Source: an uncultured Spirochaetia bacterium
GTDB lineage: Bacteria > Spirochaetota > UBA6919
Assembly (NCBI GenBank): GCA_913053665.1
Contig: CAJXGR010000092.1
Span: forward strand, 1 to 10,055
Length of the DNA: 10,055 nucleotides
Direction: 5' to 3'
In this document: positions 7,111-10,055 of the stretch, piece by piece
Layout: every line of letters begins with the position of its first letter
How positions within the stretch are numbered: the stretch's first letter is position 1
The notes under the pieces: generated by a model
Databases searched by the model: none
What the model saw: only the letters and a program-made list of their open reading frames with translations
Told to the model about the DNA's origin: nothing
Program-made: the position numbers and the translations under genes

Positions 7111-7139
7111 TGTAGGGGCGGGGTGACCCCGCCCCTACA
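7111..7139. repeat. GC-rich perfect palindrome, REP/MITE-like, starting with TGTAGGGGC
   Basis: TGTAGGGGCGGGG (7111-7123) and its exact reverse complement (7127-7139) enclose a 3-base loop TGA, giving a 13-bp stem that is almost all G-C in an AT-leaning surrounding. The GTAG foot followed by a G-rich hairpin resembles the REP/REPIN sequences moved by RAYT (TnpA-REP) transposases, and GTAGGGGCG-type palindromes are known as dispersed repeats in several bacterial groups. It stands between argH and the hicBA operon. No T-run follows (CACATCAAATG), so it is not a standard intrinsic terminator, though it could still slow polymerase or block 3' exonucleases after argH. Confidence 0.75.
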
Positions 7140-7193
7140 CATCAAATGAGACTTGAAGGAACACCAGGTTTTACAATTTATTTCAGGACTCTA

Positions 7194-7222
7194 TTGACTT
7201 CCTAATCTTAGGACGATATTTT
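7194..7222 (+). promoter_or_regulatory. Promoter candidate for hicBA with a palindrome in the spacer
   Basis: A -35 TTGACT (7194-7199) and a -10 TATTTT (7217-7222) are separated by the ideal 17 bases. Transcription would then begin at about the hicB ATG (7229), making the mRNA nearly leaderless. This agrees with the absence of a Shine-Dalgarno at a normal distance; the only AGGA lies 15 bases upstream. The spacer holds CCTAA-TC-TTAGG (7201-7212), a perfect 5-bp dyad placed where a repressor could occlude the promoter. Confidence 0.4.
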
Positions 7223-7228
7223 TAGAAT

Positions 7229-7420
7229 ATGAAGTATAAAGTCAATGTAAAGAAAACTGAGGAAGGCTATGCTGTGTGGTGTCCAACATTAGCTGGTTGT
7301 TGTTCTCAGGGTGACACAGAAGAAGAAGCTTTAGAAAATATTAAGGATGCTATCCAGTCTTATTTAGAAACCGTTGAGGAACTTAACAAAAATGAAGACT
7401 CCCGTTATGTGGAAGTTTAA
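7229..7420 (+). CDS. hicB: HicB-family antitoxin, short form
   Basis: Antitoxin of a type II toxin-antitoxin pair, expected to bind and silence the HicA RNase encoded immediately downstream. The 63-aa sequence is a compact HicB core: MKYKV, then EEGYAVWCPTLAGCCSQGD (11-29), then the helix EEEALENIKDAIQSYLE (31-47). This is the partial RNase H-like fold typical of the family. The protein ends about 16 residues later, so it has none of the C-terminal ribbon-helix-helix or helix-turn-helix DNA-binding domain that longer HicB proteins use to repress their own operon. Short HicB forms are common. The hicA start lies 5 bases after the stop. The start at 7229 fits the family N-terminus, although its ribosome binding site is poor. 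Confidence 0.88.
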   Translation: MKYKVNVKKTEEGYAVWCPTLAGCCSQGDTEEEALENIKDAIQSYLETVEELNKNEDSRYVEV

Positions 7421-7439
7421 TCCACATGCCAAAACTTCC
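7407..7439 (+). promoter_or_regulatory. Two alternative hairpins covering the hicA ribosome binding site and start codon
   Basis: The hicA Shine-Dalgarno GGAAG is at 7411-7415, ten bases before the ATG. Its GGA falls in two different perfect inverted repeats. One pairs ATGTGGA (7407-7413) with TCCACAT (7421-7427), which includes the first two bases of the hicA start codon. The other pairs GGAAGTTT (7411-7418) with AAACTTCC (7432-7439), with the start codon in the loop. They cannot form together, and each would hide the site. The hicB stop codon (7418-7420) lies in the loop of the first, so ribosomes finishing hicB would open it. This suggests hicA is translated only when hicB is. The base pairing is directly visible; the regulatory role is inferred. 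Confidence 0.5.
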
Positions 7440-7638
7440 TGGTATCAATCACAAGAGAGCTATTCATGCCTTTGAGAAAGTAGGTTTCTGGATAGCACGA
7501 CAGGGTAAACATATTACTATGACTAATGGTGAAAAGGTTATCACTATCCCAAGAGCTAATCCTGTTAATTCTTTCACAATGGCTATTATTATTCAAGGTG
7601 CTGGATTGAGTATTGAAGAGTTTAAGAAGCTTTTGTAA
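7426..7638 (+). CDS. hicA: HicA-family mRNA interferase toxin
   Basis: Small toxin with a double-stranded-RNA-binding-like fold that cleaves mRNA independently of the ribosome when not bound by HicB. The 70-aa protein shows the family layout: an N-terminal PGINHKRAIHAFEKVGF helix region, ARQGKHITM (24-32) with the probable catalytic His29, a VITIPR strand, and the C-terminal segment NSFTMAIIIQGAGLSIEEF (48-66), matching the HicA pattern TL..I..QAGLS.EEF. Length is normal for the family and no residue needed for activity appears lost, so the toxin is probably functional. It is the second gene of the pair, the antitoxin-first order. It converges on lnt with 37 bases between the stops, and no terminator is evident there. 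Confidence 0.88.
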   Translation: MPKLPGINHKRAIHAFEKVGFWIARQGKHITMTNGEKVITIPRANPVNSFTMAIIIQGAGLSIEEFKKLL

Positions 7639-7675
7639 AGAGTGTTTAGCTCACGGATGAATACAGGAAATGATA

Positions 7676-9439
7676 TTATTCCACCCAGTCGTTGACTCGC
7701 TTTCTGAATACGATCAGAAAAAGGCCGACTAATATAATGATCAAGCCAAAGAGTGGATTCTCGTTCTGAAACAGTGTTGCATTGAATAATCGGCCTGTCA
7801 CAGAGTCTTTCTCAAAGTCAGCTTCATAGAAAAGACCGGCTAGATCAGCAACAGATAGATACAAGGATCTGATTTTAGGGGGATAGATCGTGTGAGTCAA
7901 GAAATCCGGCTGATAAAGAGGGGTTTGTCTTGACGCAATCCTGCCCACGGAATCCACAAAAGTACTGATCCCCGTATTGGTACATCGTACAATCGGCACG
8001 CGGTTCTCAACCGCTCTAAATAAAGCATGAGCCAGATGGAGTTTGGACGCCTTCGTCTTTCCAAACCACATATCATTTGTGATATTGACAATCACCTCCC
8101 CCCCTTTCTTGATAAACTGTCTGGTAAAGGTAGGAAGAAGTACTTCATAGCATATTTGCGGCACTAATTGGGCTTTTGGGAAGTCAAACACTTCAATACT
8201 TCTTCCATGGGTGAAATGGCCCACATTCTCCACCTTTTCATAGATGGAGGGGAACCAATCCCCCAGTGGGATGTATTCACCAAAGGGTAGAAGGTAGATC
8301 TTGTGATATGGGTCTGAGAGATCAAGTCCAGGACTGATCAAATTGGCCGAATTAAAAACACGACGTTTATTATTTTGAGGCCCCTTAAAGTCCCAGTCCA
8401 GGTCCCCGAAAAGGATATGTACTTTATACTTTCTTGCTAGATGAGTCACCAATTCGCTGACAGGTGACATGCGATTCCACCGATAGGAAAAGGAAGCCGC
8501 CGACTCCGGCCACACCAACAGGTCTATCTTATTGTTCTTAAGTGCTTTAAGAGATAAGTCCCTCAGGGTATTTAAAACCTTATTGGGATTCCTTTCAGGG
8601 CCCATAGGGGTATTGGGCTGAATAACACTCACCGTGATCGGCTGAGCCTTTTGCATAGCCTCTTCAATTTGTGAAACCCTTATAAATCCAAAAGTATAAA
8701 CCCCTATGATCATGAGTGTACCAACGATTAGCCCTTTGACGGGAAACACGGATTGATCCCGTACGGATCGGTAGACCTCATAAATCAATATGTTTATAAA
8801 AGCTATAACGTAGGTCAAACCAATCACACCGGTCAGTTCAGCGATTTGGATGAAGTAGATGTTATTATATTGGGAGTTCCCAAAGTACCACGGGAACAAT
8901 TCATAGATCAGAAAGTCGGCTAATGTGATGACCAGGGGGAAGGTGATCAGTCTGCTGATGTCTAAATGCTTTTTCATCCAGGATAAACCCAACAAGATGA
9001 CGGGGAATTTGAGGCTGAAAGCCAGGGTATACGCTATAAAAATAGGGAGGGCTATCTGTTGAGGGAAATGGCCAAAGTCCACGATTGTCCCATTCAGCCA
9101 GTAAAATCCACCCGTTAAGGTCATAACTCCTGCGATGACCCCGTAAAAGAATAAGGATCGCTTGGATTTCACCTTCTCAACCACTAAAAACAAGGGAATG
9201 AAGGCAAAGAATATGAGAAACTCATAGTCTGTATCGGGGAAGCTCAAAAAGACGAGGTGAGCAGCTAATAAAGAAGCTACAAGTAATTGGGTTTGGGGGA
9301 AGAAATAAGCAAAGATTCCTGTCAGGAAAAGGGAAAAGATAAAGATAAGCTCTAATCGTAAGTCTGGGAAAAGGAATGAAAAGACAATACTTGATAAAAC
9401 GTAGATTATGAGGGTGGATAATTTCATTAGAAAGTTCAT
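7676..9439 (-). CDS. lnt: Apolipoprotein N-acyltransferase
   Basis: Inner-membrane enzyme that adds the third acyl chain, taken from a phospholipid, to the N-terminal cysteine of lipoproteins after Lgt and Lsp have acted. It implies an outer membrane and triacylated lipoproteins. Residues 1-250 are a series of hydrophobic spans. A carbon-nitrogen hydrolase (nitrilase-type) domain occupies about 265-525, with the catalytic triad Glu312 in VWPESAASF, Lys380 in YHKIYLLPFGEYIP and Cys430 in QICYEVLLP. A last membrane span covers 562-578. At 587 aa it is somewhat longer than the E. coli enzyme, which has about 510. The start ATG (9437-9439) overlaps the sfsA stop as ATGA, and AGAGG at 9450-9454 inside sfsA is its Shine-Dalgarno, so translation is coupled. 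The domain and catalytic residues leave little doubt. Confidence 0.95.
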   Translation of the reverse strand: MNFLMKLSTLIIYVLSSIVFSFLFPDLRLELIFIFSLFLTGIFAYFFPQTQLLVASLLAAHLVFLSFPDTDYEFLIFFAFIPLFLVVEKVKSKRSLFFYGVIAGVMTLTGGFYWLNGTIVDFGHFPQQIALPIFIAYTLAFSLKFPVILLGLSWMKKHLDISRLITFPLVITLADFLIYELFPWYFGNSQYNNIYFIQIAELTGVIGLTYVIAFINILIYEVYRSVRDQSVFPVKGLIVGTLMIIGVYTFGFIRVSQIEEAMQKAQPITVSVIQPNTPMGPERNPNKVLNTLRDLSLKALKNNKIDLLVWPESAASFSYRWNRMSPVSELVTHLARKYKVHILFGDLDWDFKGPQNNKRRVFNSANLISPGLDLSDPYHKIYLLPFGEYIPLGDWFPSIYEKVENVGHFTHGRSIEVFDFPKAQLVPQICYEVLLPTFTRQFIKKGGEVIVNITNDMWFGKTKASKLHLAHALFRAVENRVPIVRCTNTGISTFVDSVGRIASRQTPLYQPDFLTHTIYPPKIRSLYLSVADLAGLFYEADFEKDSVTGRLFNATLFQNENPLFGLIIILVGLFLIVFRKRVNDWVE

Positions 9440-10055
9440 GGGATATTAACCTCTACTCGGTGATGGAAAAGGATTTCCTGGTTTTTCAGGAGGGTTGAAA
9501 GGGCCAAGACACCCACTCCTTTTTTGACAGCCTGTTTCATGGCGTCGGCAAAATCGGGATCTGTTTTCTTGTTGGGACTAAAGGACTTAGCATTACTTTT
9601 TTGAATAACAATGATCATATAGGACTCATATCCATCTCTCACAGCTGATATAAGATCCATCAAATGCTTCGTGCCTCGTTTTGTGGGGGCGTCTGGGAAT
9701 AGGGCGACGCCTTCTTCCACAAGGGTACAGGATTTCGCCTCAATGAAGCAGCCTTTACCCCTTCCATCGAGGAAAAAGTCGAAGCGACTGTTTCGATAAG
9801 TTACTTCTTTAGTGATATTCGGGTATCTGATGAATTCCGATAACTCCCTCTGGGACAGTCGTTCATATAGCAATTGATTGGGTATTCGGCTGTCTATACA
9901 GACCCACTCTCCTTCGTTCCACACAGCTATAAGGTCATAGGCGGTTTTACGCTTTGAGTGTCTGTTTTCCCAGGCTAATACAGGAATAGAATCTATAAGC
10001 AATTCTGTCATACGGCCTGGATTGGGTATGAAGGCTTCCAACTGATTATTTCCCA
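9436..10055 (-). CDS. sfsA: SfsA-family DNA/RNA-binding nuclease-like protein, 5' end beyond the window
   Basis: Member of the SfsA family (sugar fermentation stimulation), proteins with a PD-(D/E)XK nuclease-like core whose cellular role is poorly known. Family motifs are seen: FIPNPGRM near the start (equivalent to HCPNTGAM of E. coli SfsA), SRFDFFLDG, the EAK of CFIEAKSCTLV, LFPDAPTKRGTKHL, and a C-terminal FSPNKKTDPDFADAM. The Asp of RFDFF with the Glu and Lys of EAK forms the expected acidic/lysine site. A TTG at 10039-10041 could be taken as a start, but the frame stays open to the window edge (GNNQ precedes it), and the family has about 25-30 more residues before the PNPGRM motif, so the gene is cut by the window end. 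It is the upstream partner of lnt, overlapping it by 4 bases. No link between SfsA and lipoprotein maturation is known to me. Confidence 0.92.
   Translation of the reverse strand, partial: GNNQLEAFIPNPGRMTELLIDSIPVLAWENRHSKRKTAYDLIAVWNEGEWVCIDSRIPNQLLYERLSQRELSEFIRYPNITKEVTYRNSRFDFFLDGRGKGCFIEAKSCTLVEEGVALFPDAPTKRGTKHLMDLISAVRDGYESYMIIVIQKSNAKSFSPNKKTDPDFADAMKQAVKKGVGVLALSTLLKNQEILFHHRVEVNIP

Noticed and set aside
7053..7675. A defence island or larger mobile element in the argH-lnt gap
   Set aside because: Only the hicBA pair and one palindrome are present; there is no integrase, transposase, target-site duplication or attachment site visible.
9436..10041. Complete sfsA gene starting at TTG 10041
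   Set aside because: The frame is open to the window edge and the family has more residues before the PNPGRM motif, so the TTG is an internal Leu codon.
1..10055. tRNA, rRNA, riboswitch or CRISPR sequence
   Set aside because: No cloverleaf, conserved rRNA segment, riboswitch core or regularly spaced direct repeat was recognised on either strand.

Overview
The window is a chromosomal stretch of a Gram-negative bacterium with an AT-leaning genome. The outer membrane is implied by a complete apolipoprotein N-acyltransferase gene (lnt) and by a gene remnant with a lipoprotein signal. The ArgH variant (MPSS in place of the usual QPVT-type segment after the catalytic His) is of the kind I associate with Bacteroidetes and spirochaetes. 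Together with lnt, the relaxed lipobox and the large unknown acidic protein, this makes a free-living spirochaete a reasonable guess. No marker gene proves it.

Layout: (1) 1-2152, plus strand: the tail of an upstream gene, then a 686-aa RecQ-type helicase fused to a ComF-like phosphoribosyltransferase domain. (2) 2161-3423, minus strand, converging on recQ: three consecutive open frames that join into one roughly 408-420-aa lipoprotein gene if two homopolymer runs are each changed by one base. I read this as one broken gene, or one gene carrying two sequencing indels. (3) 3424-3641: a divergent intergenic region with a weak promoter candidate. (4) 3642-7052, plus strand: a 679-aa cytoplasmic protein I do not recognise, followed 18 nt later by argH, probably in one transcript. 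(5) 7053-7675: a small accessory insert with a very GC-rich perfect palindrome of REP/MITE type and a HicBA toxin-antitoxin pair, antitoxin first. (6) 7676-10055, minus strand: sfsA (cut by the window edge) and lnt, overlapping by ATGA.

Most of the window is housekeeping: DNA repair or recombination, arginine synthesis and lipoprotein maturation. The points of interest are the RecQ-ComF fusion, which puts in one chain the helicase plus phosphoribosyltransferase pairing known from ComFA/ComFC; the broken lipoprotein gene with its homopolymer breakpoints; and two mutually exclusive RNA hairpins that would each hide the hicA ribosome binding site. I found no tRNA, rRNA, CRISPR array, transposase or phage gene.
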